Below are positions 43,940 through 53,152 of a stretch of 64,000 nucleotides of DNA, piece by piece. The notes beneath the pieces were generated by a model. It ran no database searches. It was not told where the DNA came from and saw only the letters and a program-made list of their open reading frames with translations. Source of the stretch: Rhodoplanes sp. Z2-YC6860 (GTDB lineage Bacteria > Pseudomonadota > Alphaproteobacteria > Rhizobiales > Xanthobacteraceae); NCBI RefSeq assembly GCF_001579845.1, contig NZ_CP007440.1:248001-312000 (forward strand), read 5' to 3'. The translations under genes were made by a program, and so were the position numbers. The stretch's first letter is position 1. The number at the start of each line of letters is the position of its first letter.

Positions 43940-44338
43940 TTAGAGACGCTTGCGCTTCTTCTTGGCCGCCTTGCGGGCCGCATAGCGTTCGTCGCGCCGG
44001 GCCTTCTGCTCGGCCTTCAGCGCGATGTCTGCCAGCCGCTGACGCTCGGCTTCCTCTTCGGCCGCGACGGCCGCAAGCCGTTCGGCTTCACGCTTCGCCG
44101 CAGCGGCGCGTTCGGCTTCACGGGCAGCTTTTGCTGCGAGTTCGACCTCGCGTGCTTTCCTCTCGGCCTCGCGCTCGGCCAGCCGGGCCTGTCGCGCCTC
44201 GTGGATTTTGGCGCGCTCGGCGAGCTTGTCGGCGAGGTTCGGGTCCTGGGCTGCAGCGCGGAAGCGCTCCAGCATCTGCTTCTTGGCGGCCGCGGCCGTA
44301 TTCTGACGCTCTTGAAGATCGGGAATTCTGAAAGCCAT
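43940..44338 (-). CDS. DUF6481-like basic coiled-coil protein
   Basis: Protein of 132 aa, almost wholly charged (Ala, Arg, Glu, Lys), predicted to form a long helix or coiled coil. It starts MAFRIPDLQERQNTAAAAKKQ, which is the start of a small family (I recall DUF6481) found in Bradyrhizobium-like bacteria; the family name is from memory. It ends in a basic AARKAAKKKRKRL tail, which suggests nucleic acid or membrane contact. No function is known. The longer open frame runs into the cupin gene and is not credible. Confidence 0.7.
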   Translation of the reverse strand: MAFRIPDLQERQNTAAAAKKQMLERFRAAAQDPNLADKLAERAKIHEARQARLAEREAERKAREVELAAKAAREAERAAAAKREAERLAAVAAEEEAERQRLADIALKAEQKARRDERYAARKAAKKKRKRL

Positions 44339-44447
44339 GGATGTTCCGATTGTGCGGCATGACAGTGCCGCGGGAGGGCACTGATATAGCGGCATCGTCC
44401 CGGAAAACAAGAATTCCGTTGGGGGCAGTTCCCTCGCGACAACAGCT

Positions 44448-44783
44448 TTAAGTGGCGGGGCCCTCGGCTTTGATTTCCACCAGGATCGAGTGAAATTTGG
44501 TGTCTTCCAGGTTGAACAGTTCGTGCGGCCCGCCGCTCGCGTCGCGATAGACGACGTTGCCGAGCACGTCGACGATCTCGCGCTCGCGGCCATCCTCCCA
44601 GCGCATCAAGGCCTTACCTTCGCTCACCGGCACGATGAGATAGGGGTGATCGTGCTCATGCAGCGGCTGATGGCCCTTGCCTGGGAGCTCCACGCTCCAC
44701 ACGCGGATGTGCTGGTTCTCGAACAGCACCTTGGTGCCGATCGGGCCGAGCGGTGTGCCGGATTTGGATTTTTTGTCTGACAT
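44448..44783 (-). CDS. Cupin domain protein
   Basis: Protein of 111 aa, one cupin barrel. FENQHIRVWSVELPGKGHQPLHEHDHPYLIVPVSEG contains the metal-binding His pattern (HEHDHPY) typical of cupin motif 1; GGPHELFNLEDTKFHSILVEI forms motif 2. Binding of one divalent metal is likely; the reaction or ligand is unknown. A Lys/Ser-rich 10-residue N-terminus precedes the barrel. It sits 47 bp downstream of hslU's stop on the same strand and may be read with it. Confidence 0.85.
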   Translation of the reverse strand: MSDKKSKSGTPLGPIGTKVLFENQHIRVWSVELPGKGHQPLHEHDHPYLIVPVSEGKALMRWEDGREREIVDVLGNVVYRDASGGPHELFNLEDTKFHSILVEIKAEGPAT

Positions 44784-44830
44784 GAGCGCCTCGCAATGCA
44801 GTTATTCCTGAGCAGCGTATTATGTGGTTG

Positions 44831-46135
44831 TCACAGAATGAACCGGCTGAGATCGGTGTTCTTGGCAAGATCGCCGATATGGCTCTGCACGTAACCGGTG
44901 TCGATCCGTATGGTCTCGCCGGCGCGGTCGGTGGCGCCGAACGAAATTTCGTCGAGCACCCGCTCCATCACGGTCTGCAGGCGCCGCGCGCCGATGTTCT
45001 CGACGCTGGAATTCACCGCCACCGCGACGTCGGCGATGGCGTCGATTGCGTCCTCGGTGAATTCCAGGGTGACGCCCTCGGTGCCCATCAGCGCGATGTA
45101 TTGCTTGATCAGCGAGGCCTCGGGTTCGGTCAGGATGCGGCGCATGTCGTCGCGGGTGAGCGGCTTGAGCTCGACGCGGATGGGGAGCCGGCCCTGGAGT
45201 TCGGGCAGCAGGTCCGACGGCTTCGACAGATGAAATGCGCCGGATGCGATGAACAGGATGTGGTCGGTCTTCACCGCGCCGTGCTTGGTCGACACCGTCG
45301 TGCCCTCGATCAGCGGCAGCAGGTCGCGCTGCACGCCCTCGCGGGACACGTCGCCGCCGACACGGCCGTCGCGCGCGGTGATCTTGTCGATTTCGTCGAG
45401 GAATACGATGCCGTTCTGCTCCACCGACCGGATCGCCTCCTGGGTCACCTGATCCTGATCGAGCAGCTTGTCGGACTCTTCGGCCACGAGAATCTCGTGC
45501 GATTCGTCGACCGTGACGCGGCGCGTCTTGGTGCGGCCGCCGAGCTTGCCGAAAATGTCGCCGATGTTGATCGCGCCGACCTGGGAGCCCGGCATGCCGG
45601 GAATATCGAACATCGGCATGCCGCCGCCGGAGGCCTGCACCTCGATCTCGATTTCCTTGTCATTGAGCTCGCCGGCGCGAAGCTTTTTCCGGAACGCTTC
45701 CTTGGTGGAGGCGCTGGCGTTCGGACCGACCAGCGCGTCCACCACACGCGCCTCGGCGGCCTGCTCGGCGCGCACCTGCACGTCCTTGCGCTTCTTCTCG
45801 CGCGTCAGCGCAATGCCGACTTCGAGGAGGTCGCGGACGATCTGCTCGACGTCGCGGCCGACATAACCCACCTCGGTGAACTTGGTGGCTTCGACCTTGA
45901 TGAAAGGGGCGCCGGCGAGCTTCGCCAGCCGCCGCGAAATCTCGGTCTTGCCGACGCCGGTCGGCCCGATCATCAGGATGTTTTTCGGCAGCACCTCTTC
46001 GCGCAGCCTGTCTTCGAGCTGCAGCCGCCGCCAGCGGTTGCGCAGAGCGATTGCGACCGCGCGCTTGGCGTCGGCCTGTCCGACGATGAAGCGGTCGAGC
46101 TCGGAGACGATTTCGCGGGGAGAGAAGTCACTCAT
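44831..46135 (-). CDS. hslU: ATP-dependent protease ATPase subunit HslU
   Basis: Protein of 434 aa, the normal length. It unfolds proteins and feeds them to HslV in the cytoplasm. The AAA+ module has Walker [11 protein letters not shown] near residue 58, Walker [11 protein letters not shown], the pore-loop motif GYVGRDV, sensor regions and the inserted I domain (about 105-240) with the [11 protein letters not shown] segment. The C-terminal [11 protein letters not shown] tail that docks into HslV is intact. Unlike in many bacteria, hslV is not directly adjacent: two genes intervene. Confidence 0.97.
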   Translation of the reverse strand: MSDFSPREIVSELDRFIVGQADAKRAVAIALRNRWRRLQLEDRLREEVLPKNILMIGPTGVGKTEISRRLAKLAGAPFIKVEATKFTEVGYVGRDVEQIVRDLLEVGIALTREKKRKDVQVRAEQAAEARVVDALVGPNASASTKEAFRKKLRAGELNDKEIEIEVQASGGGMPMFDIPGMPGSQVGAINIGDIFGKLGGRTKTRRVTVDESHEILVAEESDKLLDQDQVTQEAIRSVEQNGIVFLDEIDKITARDGRVGGDVSREGVQRDLLPLIEGTTVSTKHGAVKTDHILFIASGAFHLSKPSDLLPELQGRLPIRVELKPLTRDDMRRILTEPEASLIKQYIALMGTEGVTLEFTEDAIDAIADVAVAVNSSVENIGARRLQTVMERVLDEISFGATDRAGETIRIDTGYVQSHIGDLAKNTDLSRFIL

Positions 46136-46162
46136 AGCGTTACTGGTTTCCGTTTCAGGTCG

Positions 46163-46543
46163 TCAGCCGGTGAACACCGATCCGTCCGGCAGGTTGATGG
46201 CGTAGCTCTCGGTGCCGGTGTCGTCCGGGCGGAGCGTCAGCACCGAGCCTTCGTCGAATTCAAACGACAGGACTTTGTCGCCGGTGGCTTTCAGTTCGAC
46301 CACGCGGCGGCCCATCAGTGAAAGAATGCGCGCGCCAAAGGCGACAATGATTTCCTGGTTGTAGACTTCGGTGCGCCCCAGGGATCGGAATTCGATCCCG
46401 CTCTCGACCGTGATGGTGCGAGGCTCGTCGTTGAAGGCGAGCGTGACGCTGAACTTCCAGACCGTGACGCTGGTCAGCTCGGCAGCCTTGAAGCTTTCGA
46501 GGTCTTCAACCGACGCCATGGGGATCGGGTCATCCGCGCTCAT
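46163..46543 (-). CDS. Hypothetical protein between hslU and the acetyltransferase gene
   Basis: Protein of 126 aa, unknown. It is beta-rich with no TM segment or signal. Visible segments are LTSVTVWKFSVTLAFNDEPRTITVESG, RRVVELKATGDKVLSFEFDEG and LTLRPDDTGTESYAIN. The pattern reminds me of the DUF6188 group and of small immunity-like proteins, but this is a weak impression. Its start overlaps the upstream acetyltransferase stop by 4 bp, so the two genes are translated together and are probably part of an hslV-to-hslU transcript. Confidence 0.75.
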   Translation of the reverse strand: MSADDPIPMASVEDLESFKAAELTSVTVWKFSVTLAFNDEPRTITVESGIEFRSLGRTEVYNQEIIVAFGARILSLMGRRVVELKATGDKVLSFEFDEGSVLTLRPDDTGTESYAINLPDGSVFTG

Positions 46544-47037
46544 GACGCACCCGCGTTGCGAAACATCAGTAGGGCAACGCCATCGGGCGTATCGACCAAA
46601 CGGTCTTTGCTGAAGCCCGCCTTCTCATACGCTCGAATGGCGCGTGTATTGTTGGGATCGGGATCGATCACAATGCGTGGCGTGCCATTCGCCAGCAGAT
46701 TTTCGGCGAAGGTGCGGACAAGCGCCGAGCCGTGGCCACGATCGAGCATGTCCGGTTCGCCGATGAACTGATCGAGGCCGCGCGTGCCGTCCGGCTGCGG
46801 GCCGAAGCCGGCATCCCAGGCACTGATGTTGTAACATTGTAGATACGCAAACGGCCGCGCGTCCGTTGCAACGATGAACTGCGCCATGTCGGGATGGCCA
46901 AGATCGCCGCTGACGAGCTCGAACTGTTCGACCGGATCGTGCCACCACTCGGCAACATGCGGCGTCTCGAGCCAGCGCCGGATCAGCGGCAGGTCGGCTG
47001 CGGTCATCGGCGTGAACTCGTACCGTGCCGCCACCAT
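46540..47037 (-). CDS. GNAT acetyltransferase related to aminoglycoside 6'-N-acetyltransferases
   Basis: Protein of 165 aa. The N-terminal [22 protein letters not shown], then [24 protein letters not shown] carrying the acetyl-CoA pyrophosphate loop (R/Q-x-x-G-x-G/A as RGHGSA), and [18 protein letters not shown] match the AAC(6')/RimJ-like group of GNATs. Such enzymes acetylate aminoglycosides, siderophores or other amines; the real substrate is unknown and resistance is not implied. It lies three bp after hslV's stop and overlaps the unknown gene downstream by 4 bp. Similar hslV-acetyltransferase-hslU arrangements occur in other Rhizobiales, as I recall. Confidence 0.88.
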   Translation of the reverse strand: MVAARYEFTPMTAADLPLIRRWLETPHVAEWWHDPVEQFELVSGDLGHPDMAQFIVATDARPFAYLQCYNISAWDAGFGPQPDGTRGLDQFIGEPDMLDRGHGSALVRTFAENLLANGTPRIVIDPDPNNTRAIRAYEKAGFSKDRLVDTPDGVALLMFRNAGAS

Positions 47038-47040
47038 GCC

Positions 47041-47595
47041 TTAAGCCTTCAGCGTCTCGATGGTGACGTTGCGGTTGGTGTAGACGCAGATGTCGGCCGC
47101 GATATCGAGCGACTTGCGGACGATGCTCTCGGCGTCGAGCGGGCCGTCAACCAGGGCGCGCGCGGCGGCCAGCGCATAATTGCCGCCGGAACCGATGCCG
47201 ATCACGCCGGCCTCGGGCTCGAGGACGTCGCCGGTGCCGGTCAGCACCAGCGAGACGTCCTTGTCGGCCACGATCATCATGGCCTCGAGCCGGCGCAGAT
47301 AGCGGTCGGTGCGCCAGTCTTTCGCAAGCTCGACCGCGGCGCGGGTGAGCTGGCCGGGATACTGCTCGAGCTTGGCTTCGAGCCGCTCGAACAGCGTGAA
47401 GGCATCTGCGGTGGCGCCTGCGAAGCCGCCGATCACGTCGCCCTTGGCGAGGCGGCGGACCTTCTTGGCGTTGCCCTTGATGATGGTCTGACCGATCGAG
47501 ACCTGGCCGTCGCCGCCGACCGCGACGATGCCGCCCTTACGGACGGTGAGGATGGTGGTGCCGTGCCAGAGTTCGGTTGGGGTTGGTTGCTGCAT
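47041..47595 (-). CDS. hslV: ATP-dependent protease peptidase subunit HslV
   Basis: Protein of 184 aa, proteasome-beta-like fold. A short propeptide (about ten residues, ending WHG) precedes the catalytic [10 protein letters not shown], where the first Thr is the nucleophile after processing. [43 protein letters not shown] and [15 protein letters not shown] are family blocks. With HslU it degrades misfolded or regulatory proteins. ATG 47595 is chosen for the short propeptide; the frame extends 16 more codons. It is divergent from hisB. Confidence 0.96.
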   Translation of the reverse strand: MQQPTPTELWHGTTILTVRKGGIVAVGGDGQVSIGQTIIKGNAKKVRRLAKGDVIGGFAGATADAFTLFERLEAKLEQYPGQLTRAAVELAKDWRTDRYLRRLEAMMIVADKDVSLVLTGTGDVLEPEAGVIGIGSGGNYALAAARALVDGPLDAESIVRKSLDIAADICVYTNRNVTIETLKA

Positions 47596-47763
47596 ATGAA
47601 ATCCCGTGTCACCCCATGTAAGGAGCACGGAGCGTTGAGGCAAATCCAGGCCTTTTCAGTGCCTTACGGCCCCGAAGGCCGCCGGGGCCGCAGTAGCAAA
47701 GCGCAAAGCCGCCTGATAAAACCCGCGCGTTCCCATCGGACAGACGATTCTCAAGGCATCCCT

Positions 47764-48426
47764 ATGGCCCGCGGCCGCAAAACCATCGCGAAACGATCGA
47801 CCGCCGTGGCGGCGGCCAAAGAAGTGGCTAAGCGCCGCAGCGCGACGGTGAAGCGTGCCACCAAGGAGACCAATATCGAGGTGGCGGTGAACCTCGATGG
47901 CAAGGGCGTCTCCAATATCTCGACCGGCATCGGCTTCTTCGACCACATGCTCGATCTGCTGGCGCGGCACTCGCGTATCGACATCACGGTCAAGGCCAAG
48001 GGCGATCTGCACATCGACCACCACCACACCACCGAGGATGTCGGCATCGCGCTCGGTCAGGCCGTGAAGCAGGCGCTAGGCGACATGAAGGGCATCACCC
48101 GCTACGCCAGCCTCTATATGCCGATGGACGAGGCGCTGACGCGCGTGGCCATCGACGTGTCCGGCCGCCCGTTCCTGGTGTTCAAGGCCAAGTTCGGCCG
48201 CGACAAGGTCGGCGCCTTCGACACCGAGCTGGTGCAGGAATGGTTTCAGGCCTTCGCCATGAATTCCGGCGTCACCCTGCATGTCGAGACCTTGTACGGG
48301 ACAAACGATCACCATATTGCCGAGTCTTGCTTCAAGGGCCTGGCGCGAGCGTTGCGGTCAGCCTTCTCCATCGATCCGCGGGCTGCGGGTGAGATACCGT
48401 CGACCAAAGGCTCGCTCGGGGGCTGA
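47764..48426 (+). CDS. hisB: Imidazoleglycerol-phosphate dehydratase
   Basis: Protein of 220 aa, monofunctional IGPD. The two metal-binding repeats are complete: [31 protein letters not shown], then [15 protein letters not shown] and [18 protein letters not shown]. It dehydrates imidazoleglycerol phosphate in histidine synthesis. About 25 extra residues, basic and Ala-rich, precede the usual start, which is near residue 32 (ATKETNIEV). An AAGG stands seven nt before the ATG at 47764, so the extension is probably real. It opens the histidine cluster and is divergent from hslV. Confidence 0.95.
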   Translation: MARGRKTIAKRSTAVAAAKEVAKRRSATVKRATKETNIEVAVNLDGKGVSNISTGIGFFDHMLDLLARHSRIDITVKAKGDLHIDHHHTTEDVGIALGQAVKQALGDMKGITRYASLYMPMDEALTRVAIDVSGRPFLVFKAKFGRDKVGAFDTELVQEWFQAFAMNSGVTLHVETLYGTNDHHIAESCFKGLARALRSAFSIDPRAAGEIPSTKGSLGG

Positions 48427-48462
48427 TTTAAGCGGCTGACCAACAGACGGCCGGAGAGTGCG

Positions 48463-48954
48463 ATGAAAATCTACACGGTCCATGTACCGGTGCGCCGCGA
48501 CGGCCAGGTGTCGTCCGAGCCGGATCGCGTCCGTTTTGTGCGGGACGGCTTCCATTTCTGGGCCTTCCTGCTCGGACCGCTCTGGATGATCTGGAATAGG
48601 CTTTGGCTGGTTTTGATCATCTATCTCGTCGTGATCGCGGCGCTGTTCGCCGGGTTGAGCGCGCTCGGCGCGTCGAGTCTGGTGCAATCCGCCGTGGGCT
48701 TTTTGATCGCGGTGCTGATCGGCTGCGAGGCTGGCTCCTTGCGCCGCTGGAGCTTGCGCCGTCGCTGGACGCAGGCCGGTGTGGTGGCGGCGAGGGATCT
48801 CGAAGAGGCCGAGCGTCGGTTCTTTGAATCGTGGGCCGATAGAGTGCCGTCCGAGCCGGTTGCCCCAACGTGGCCGCCGTCGGCGCCGGTCGCGCCGGCA
48901 TCGCCCGACGTGCTGGGGCTGTTTCCGCTTCCGCAACCCGAGCCCCGTCGATGA
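48463..48954 (+). CDS. DUF2628 membrane protein within the histidine cluster
   Basis: Protein of 163 aa. MKIYTVHVP at the start, the [19 protein letters not shown] motif and two TM helices (about 46-68 and 72-90) identify DUF2628. A cytosolic, charged and Pro-rich tail follows. The function is unknown. It overlaps hisH by 4 bp (ATGA), so it is translationally coupled within his genes; this position between hisB and hisH recurs in Rhizobiales as far as I recall. The strong linkage suggests it is cotranscribed but not necessarily involved in histidine synthesis. Confidence 0.9.
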   Translation: MKIYTVHVPVRRDGQVSSEPDRVRFVRDGFHFWAFLLGPLWMIWNRLWLVLIIYLVVIAALFAGLSALGASSLVQSAVGFLIAVLIGCEAGSLRRWSLRRRWTQAGVVAARDLEEAERRFFESWADRVPSEPVAPTWPPSAPVAPASPDVLGLFPLPQPEPRR

Positions 48955-49601
48955 GCGTTGCGATCGTCGATTATGGGTCCGGCAATCTGCACTCGGCCGC
49001 CAAGGCGTTCGAGCGTGCCGCCCGCGAGAGCGGTCACGATCAGCCGATTGTGGTGACGCGCGACCCCGAAGTGGTGCGCAAGGCTGACCGCGTGGTGCTG
49101 CCAGGCGTCGGCGCCTTCGCGGATTGCCGCCACGGCCTCGACGCCGTGCCCGGCATGGTCGAGGCGCTGGAGGAGACGGTGCGCGGCAAGGGCCGGCCTT
49201 TTCTCGGCATCTGCGTCGGCATGCAACTTCTGGCCGAACGCGGCCGCGAATACGTGGTCACAGAGGGGCTCGGCTGGATCCGCGGCGACGTCGACAAGAT
49301 CACGCCGACCGATCCGTCGCTGAAGATTCCGCACATGGGCTGGAACACGCTCGCCACGCAGGGCTCGCACAAGCTGCTCGATGGCATTCCCCTGGGGCAG
49401 GACGGCCTGCACGCCTATTTCGTGCATTCCTACCAGCTCCGGCCGCAGGACGGCTCGGACCTCGTCGCGCAGGCTGAATATGGTGGGCCGATCACCGCCG
49501 TGGTGGCGCGCGGCAACGTGGCGGGCACGCAATTCCATCCGGAAAAGAGCCAGAAACTTGGGCTTGCGTTGATCGCGAATTTCCTGAAATGGAAGCCCTG
49601 A
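48951..49601 (+). CDS. hisH: Imidazole glycerol phosphate synthase glutaminase subunit
   Basis: Protein of 216 aa, class I glutamine amidotransferase. The nucleophile Cys lies in GICVGMQLL, with the His/Glu of the triad in the C-terminal [26 protein letters not shown] opens it. It generates ammonia from glutamine and passes it to HisF, encoded at 51350. The ATG overlaps the DUF2628 stop by 4 bp, and hisA begins 19 bp after its own stop. Confidence 0.96.
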   Translation: MSVAIVDYGSGNLHSAAKAFERAARESGHDQPIVVTRDPEVVRKADRVVLPGVGAFADCRHGLDAVPGMVEALEETVRGKGRPFLGICVGMQLLAERGREYVVTEGLGWIRGDVDKITPTDPSLKIPHMGWNTLATQGSHKLLDGIPLGQDGLHAYFVHSYQLRPQDGSDLVAQAEYGGPITAVVARGNVAGTQFHPEKSQKLGLALIANFLKWKP

Positions 49602-49620
49602 AAAGGGCCGCGAGCAACCT

Positions 49621-50355
49621 GTGATCCTGTTTCCTGCAATCGATCTGAAGGACGGCGTTGCCGTGCGCCTCAAGCAAGGCGACATGGACCGCGCAACCGT
49701 GTTCAATCGCGATCCGGCCGCGCAGGCGCACGTGTTCGAGACCCAAGGTTTCAAACATCTGCACGTCGTCGATCTCGACGGCGCGTTTGCCGGCAAGCCG
49801 ATGAATGCCGCGGCTGTCGACCGCATCCTCGAAACCGTGGGCCTGTGCGTGCAGCTGGGCGGCGGCATCCGCGACATGGCCACGGTCGAAGGCTGGCTCG
49901 AAAAGGGCGTCGACCGCGTGATCATCGGCACCGCGGCCGTCCGCGATCCCGCGCTGGTCAAGGAAGCGGCAAGGAAGTTTCCCAAGCGTGTGGCCGTCGG
50001 CCTCGACGCCAAGGACGGCAAGGTCGCGGTGCAGGGCTGGGCCGAAACGTCGGAGCTCTCTGTCCTCGATATCGCCAGGCGCTTCGAGGACGCGGGCGTC
50101 GCCGCGATCATCTACACCGACGTGGCGCGCGACGGCATGCTCAAGGGCATCAACTGGGACGCGACCATTGCGCTGGCCGATGCGATCTCGATCCCGGTGA
50201 TCGCGTCCGGCGGTCTTGCCTCCATCGACGACGTGAAGGTCCTGACCGAGCCGCGCGCGCGCAAGCTCGAAGGGGCGATCGCCGGCCGCGCCCTCTATGA
50301 CGGACGTCTCGATCCGGTCGAGGCCATGGCGCTGCTGCGCTCCGCGCGAGGATAA
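49621..50355 (+). CDS. hisA: Phosphoribosylformimino-5-aminoimidazole carboxamide ribotide isomerase
   Basis: Protein of 244 aa, (beta-alpha)8 barrel. [19 protein letters not shown] at the start contains the catalytic Asp, and [16 protein letters not shown] carries the second catalytic Asp region, with phosphate loops GGIRD and SGGLAS. It performs the Amadori isomerisation of ProFAR. The start codon is GTG 49621, needed to give the complete first strand. It follows hisH closely, and is separated from hisF by a gene on the other strand. Confidence 0.95.
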   Translation: MILFPAIDLKDGVAVRLKQGDMDRATVFNRDPAAQAHVFETQGFKHLHVVDLDGAFAGKPMNAAAVDRILETVGLCVQLGGGIRDMATVEGWLEKGVDRVIIGTAAVRDPALVKEAARKFPKRVAVGLDAKDGKVAVQGWAETSELSVLDIARRFEDAGVAAIIYTDVARDGMLKGINWDATIALADAISIPVIASGGLASIDDVKVLTEPRARKLEGAIAGRALYDGRLDPVEAMALLRSARG

Positions 50356-50366
50356 TTGGCGCGCGG

Positions 50367-51197
50367 CTAACGCCGCACCACGTACAGCACCGAATTCTCA
50401 GCGATGCCGTGGCGGCGGAATTTCTCGGCGCCGAAGTGGCCCACACCAAGCTGATCGACCTTCAGCCCTGACGCGGTCAGGCGGTCGACGAAATCGCGCC
50501 GGCCGTACTGGCGGACATGATCGCCCATGCCGAAGTGCTTCCAGCGGTATTCGATCGAAGTCTCGCCCTGTTCCTCGGTGGTCTCGTCGACGCCGATCAC
50601 GAGCGGCACCAGCATCAGGCCGAAGCCGCCGGGGCGCAGGATGCGGCGCAGCTCGCGCATCGCCTTGCGGTCATCGGGCACGTGCTCGAGCACATGCGAG
50701 CAGATGAAGACGTCCACCGACTCGTCGAGATAGGCGATGTTGGTGAGGTCGATGTTGTCCTGCACGTCGCGGCGCATCAGGTCGGCGCTGCGATAGGCGA
50801 TGCCGGGATACTGCTTGATCTTCTGGCTCAGCGGATAGGCTGGCGCGAAGTCGACCAGCCGGACGGGCTTGTCTTTCGGCAGTGACGGCCAGGCCTCGTC
50901 GAGATAGATCGCCATCAGCCGCTCGCGATCGGTGGCGTCGCACTTCGGGCAGGTCATCGCCTTGAGATTGAAGGTCTCCATCTCGGCATCGCGATGAATA
51001 TATCCGAAGCGCTCGACGTTGCGGCCGTAGGACTTCCACATCGGCTTGAAGGCGCGCAGCCCCACGCCGCAGATCGGGCATTGGTGGCTCGTGCCGAGAT
51101 AGCCCGGCAATTTGGCCAGCCGCCGCAGCGCTTTGTTGTAACGCCGGAACGTGATGTAGGGGACGGTGCTCTTGATGTTTTTGATGGCCGAAAACAC
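50367..51197 (-). CDS. SAM-dependent methyltransferase with a CxxC zinc-ribbon-like region
   Basis: About 276 aa from a GTG start at 51197, or 302 aa from GTG 51275; the extra residues look non-coding. The N-terminal part has two CxxC pairs (CPICG and CPKCDATDRER) like a zinc ribbon. The methyltransferase core is RLVDFAPAYPLSQ (loop I, unusual), ENIDLTNIAYLDESVDVFICSHVLEHVPDDRKAMREL (seen in parts), and RILRPGGFGLMLVPL. The substrate may be a glycan, lipid or protein carrying sugar, as such proteins often lie in polysaccharide loci, but here the neighbours are his genes. It is antisense to the surrounding operon and convergent with hisA. Confidence 0.82.
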   Translation of the reverse strand: MFSAIKNIKSTVPYITFRRYNKALRRLAKLPGYLGTSHQCPICGVGLRAFKPMWKSYGRNVERFGYIHRDAEMETFNLKAMTCPKCDATDRERLMAIYLDEAWPSLPKDKPVRLVDFAPAYPLSQKIKQYPGIAYRSADLMRRDVQDNIDLTNIAYLDESVDVFICSHVLEHVPDDRKAMRELRRILRPGGFGLMLVPLVIGVDETTEEQGETSIEYRWKHFGMGDHVRQYGRRDFVDRLTASGLKVDQLGVGHFGAEKFRRHGIAENSVLYVVRR

Positions 51198-51349
51198 GCT
51201 CGTCCGAACTCGCTGTTGGGCAAATGGCGCCGAGGTTGCGCGGCATTTGCATCGATTCGCCTTGGCCGCCTGCACCGTGTATAGGGCGCGGGCAAAAGTT
51301 CCGCGCAGCGCTGTTATAGCAGCGTTTTCATTGGCATAGGTTCGCCGTC

Positions 51350-52126
51350 ATGTTCAAGGTCCGCGTCATTCCCTGTCTCGACGTGAAGGACGGCCGTGTC
51401 GTCAAGGGCGTCAATTTCGTCAACCTGCGCGACGCCGGCGACCCGGTGGAGGCCGCGATCGCCTATGACGCGGCCGGCGCCGATGAATTGTGCTTTCTCG
51501 ACATCACGGCGAGTCATGAGAACCGCGACACGATTTTCGACGTCGTGCAGCGGACCGCCGAAGCCTGCTTCATGCCGCTCACGGTCGGCGGCGGCGTGCG
51601 CACCACCGACGACATCCGCAAGCTGTTGACCTGCGGCGCTGACAAGGTGTCGATCAACACCGCGGCGGTGAACCGCCGTGCCTTCGTCAAGGAGGCCGCG
51701 GAGAAGTTCGGCGATCAGTGCATCGTGGTCGCGATCGACGCCAAGAAGGTCTCACAGCCCGGCGAGAAAGACCGCTGGGAGATCTTCACCCATGGCGGCC
51801 GCAAGCCGACCGGGATCGATGCCATCGACTATGCCCGCGAGGTGGTGTCGCTGGGTGCCGGAGAAATCCTGCTCACCTCGATGGATCGCGATGGCACCAG
51901 ATCCGGCTTCGACATCGCGCTCACGCAAGCGGTGGCCGACGCGGTGCCGGTGCCAGTGATCGCTTCAGGAGGCGTCGGCACGCTGGACCATCTGGTGGAG
52001 GGCATCCGCGACGGCCATGCCACCGCCGTGCTGGCGGCGTCGATCTTCCATTTCGGCGAGCACACCGTGCGCGAGGCCAAGCAGCATATGGCGCAGGCCG
52101 GTCTGCCGGTGCGGCTCGATCCTTAA
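51350..52126 (+). CDS. hisF: Imidazole glycerol phosphate synthase cyclase subunit
   Basis: Protein of 258 aa, (beta-alpha)8 barrel. The catalytic Asps are in [19 protein letters not shown] (D11 region) and [17 protein letters not shown]. Phosphate loops GGGVRT and ASGGVG are intact. It joins PRFAR with ammonia from HisH. The stop overlaps by 4 bp, tail to tail, with the minus-strand gene that follows. It is on the same strand as hisA but 994 bp further on, after the methyltransferase. Confidence 0.96.
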   Translation: MFKVRVIPCLDVKDGRVVKGVNFVNLRDAGDPVEAAIAYDAAGADELCFLDITASHENRDTIFDVVQRTAEACFMPLTVGGGVRTTDDIRKLLTCGADKVSINTAAVNRRAFVKEAAEKFGDQCIVVAIDAKKVSQPGEKDRWEIFTHGGRKPTGIDAIDYAREVVSLGAGEILLTSMDRDGTRSGFDIALTQAVADAVPVPVIASGGVGTLDHLVEGIRDGHATAVLAASIFHFGEHTVREAKQHMAQAGLPVRLDP

Positions 52127-52737
52127 GCGCCTCGCTTGGCCCAGCGCAACGCCTGCTCGAGCCGGTCGTTGCCCCAGAACAGCTCGCCCGATGCCGTGAC
52201 AAAGCTCGGCGCGCCATAGAGGCCGAGCCGCTGCGCTTCCTCGGATTGCGCCCGCAGATGCGCCTTGTTGTCGTCGGATTGCGCCGCAGCCAGCACGACC
52301 CGGGGATCGACATCGAGCCGTGCCAGGATTTCGGAAAGCGTCGCGGGTTCGTCGATCCGGTGGCCGTCGCCGAATTGCGCGCGAAACACCTCGACGCAAA
52401 ACCGCTCGCCCCAGCCTTGCGGAAACCCGACGAGCGCCACCCGCGCGGCCAGCAGGCTATTTTGCGGGAAGGCCTCGGGCCGGCGGAAGGGCAAATTCGC
52501 GTCCTCGGACAGCCGCTCCAGGTCGCGCCACATGTTGCGGCCCTTGGCCGAGTAGACATTGAACGGCGAGGTGTTCCAGCCTTGCGCCTTGAAGATCGGC
52601 CCGAGCAGGAATGGCCGAAACCGCACCTCGACCTGGGCTTCGGCGGCCAAAGGCCCGATGCGGCTCGCCGCCAGGTAGGAGTAGGTCGACGCGAAATCGA
52701 ACCAGAAGTCGAGGACAGGTCTGGGCATGGCGGTCAT
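52123..52737 (-). CDS. 2-hydroxychromene-2-carboxylate isomerase (DsbA-like)
   Basis: Protein of 204 aa of the kappa-class glutathione transferase/HCCA isomerase group. [19 protein letters not shown] carries the catalytic serine position of the class; [17 protein letters not shown] and [21 protein letters not shown] are conserved. The classic reaction is cis-trans isomerisation in naphthalene breakdown, but most chromosomal members have unknown substrates. ATGs at 52737 and 52728 and a TTG at 52749 are possible starts. It lies on the opposite strand between hisF and hisE. Confidence 0.9.
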   Translation of the reverse strand: MTAMPRPVLDFWFDFASTYSYLAASRIGPLAAEAQVEVRFRPFLLGPIFKAQGWNTSPFNVYSAKGRNMWRDLERLSEDANLPFRRPEAFPQNSLLAARVALVGFPQGWGERFCVEVFRAQFGDGHRIDEPATLSEILARLDVDPRVVLAAAQSDDNKAHLRAQSEEAQRLGLYGAPSFVTASGELFWGNDRLEQALRWAKRGA

Positions 52738-52820
52738 GCTCACCGCCAAAGGTCGCGTCCGTCAACCAATCGCGGCGCTATGACTCCCGGCAAGGCAGAA
52801 GAGGTGCTATTTCAGGGGCC

Positions 52821-53144
52821 ATGAGCAAGTTCACCCTGGCCGACCTTGAGCAGCGCATCGACGACCGCGCCACGGCCTCCCCCGAAGTGTCCTACACGCG
52901 CAAGCTCCTCGACAGGGGCCCGGCGCAATGCGCCAAGAAGTTCGGCGAGGAAGCCGTCGAAGCCGTGCTGGCTGTCGCCGCCGAGGACCGCGACCGCGTG
53001 ATCGGCGAGTCGGCCGACGTGCTCTATCATCTCCTGGTCATGCTGCACGCTCGCGGCGTCAGGCTCGCAGAGGTCGAGGCTCTGCTCGAAACCCGCACCA
53101 AGAAGTCCGGGCTTGAGGAAAAGGCTTCACGGCCGAGTGGCTGA
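52821..53144 (+). CDS. hisE: Phosphoribosyl-ATP diphosphatase
   Basis: Protein of 107 aa, all-alpha MazG-like fold. [25 protein letters not shown] carries the K-x-x-E-E metal-binding motif, with [17 protein letters not shown] providing the second Glu/Asp pair. It removes pyrophosphate from phosphoribosyl-ATP. The separate hisE (not fused to hisI) is typical for these bacteria. It is followed by coaA after 8 bp, so the two are cotranscribed. Confidence 0.95.
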   Translation: MSKFTLADLEQRIDDRATASPEVSYTRKLLDRGPAQCAKKFGEEAVEAVLAVAAEDRDRVIGESADVLYHLLVMLHARGVRLAEVEALLETRTKKSGLEEKASRPSG

Positions 53145-53152
53145 GTGTTTCG

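Noticed and set aside
46540-47037. Aminoglycoside resistance gene
   Set aside because: The family resemblance is to AAC(6')-type GNATs, but the chromosomal setting between hslV and hslU and the low specificity of the family do not support a resistance claim.
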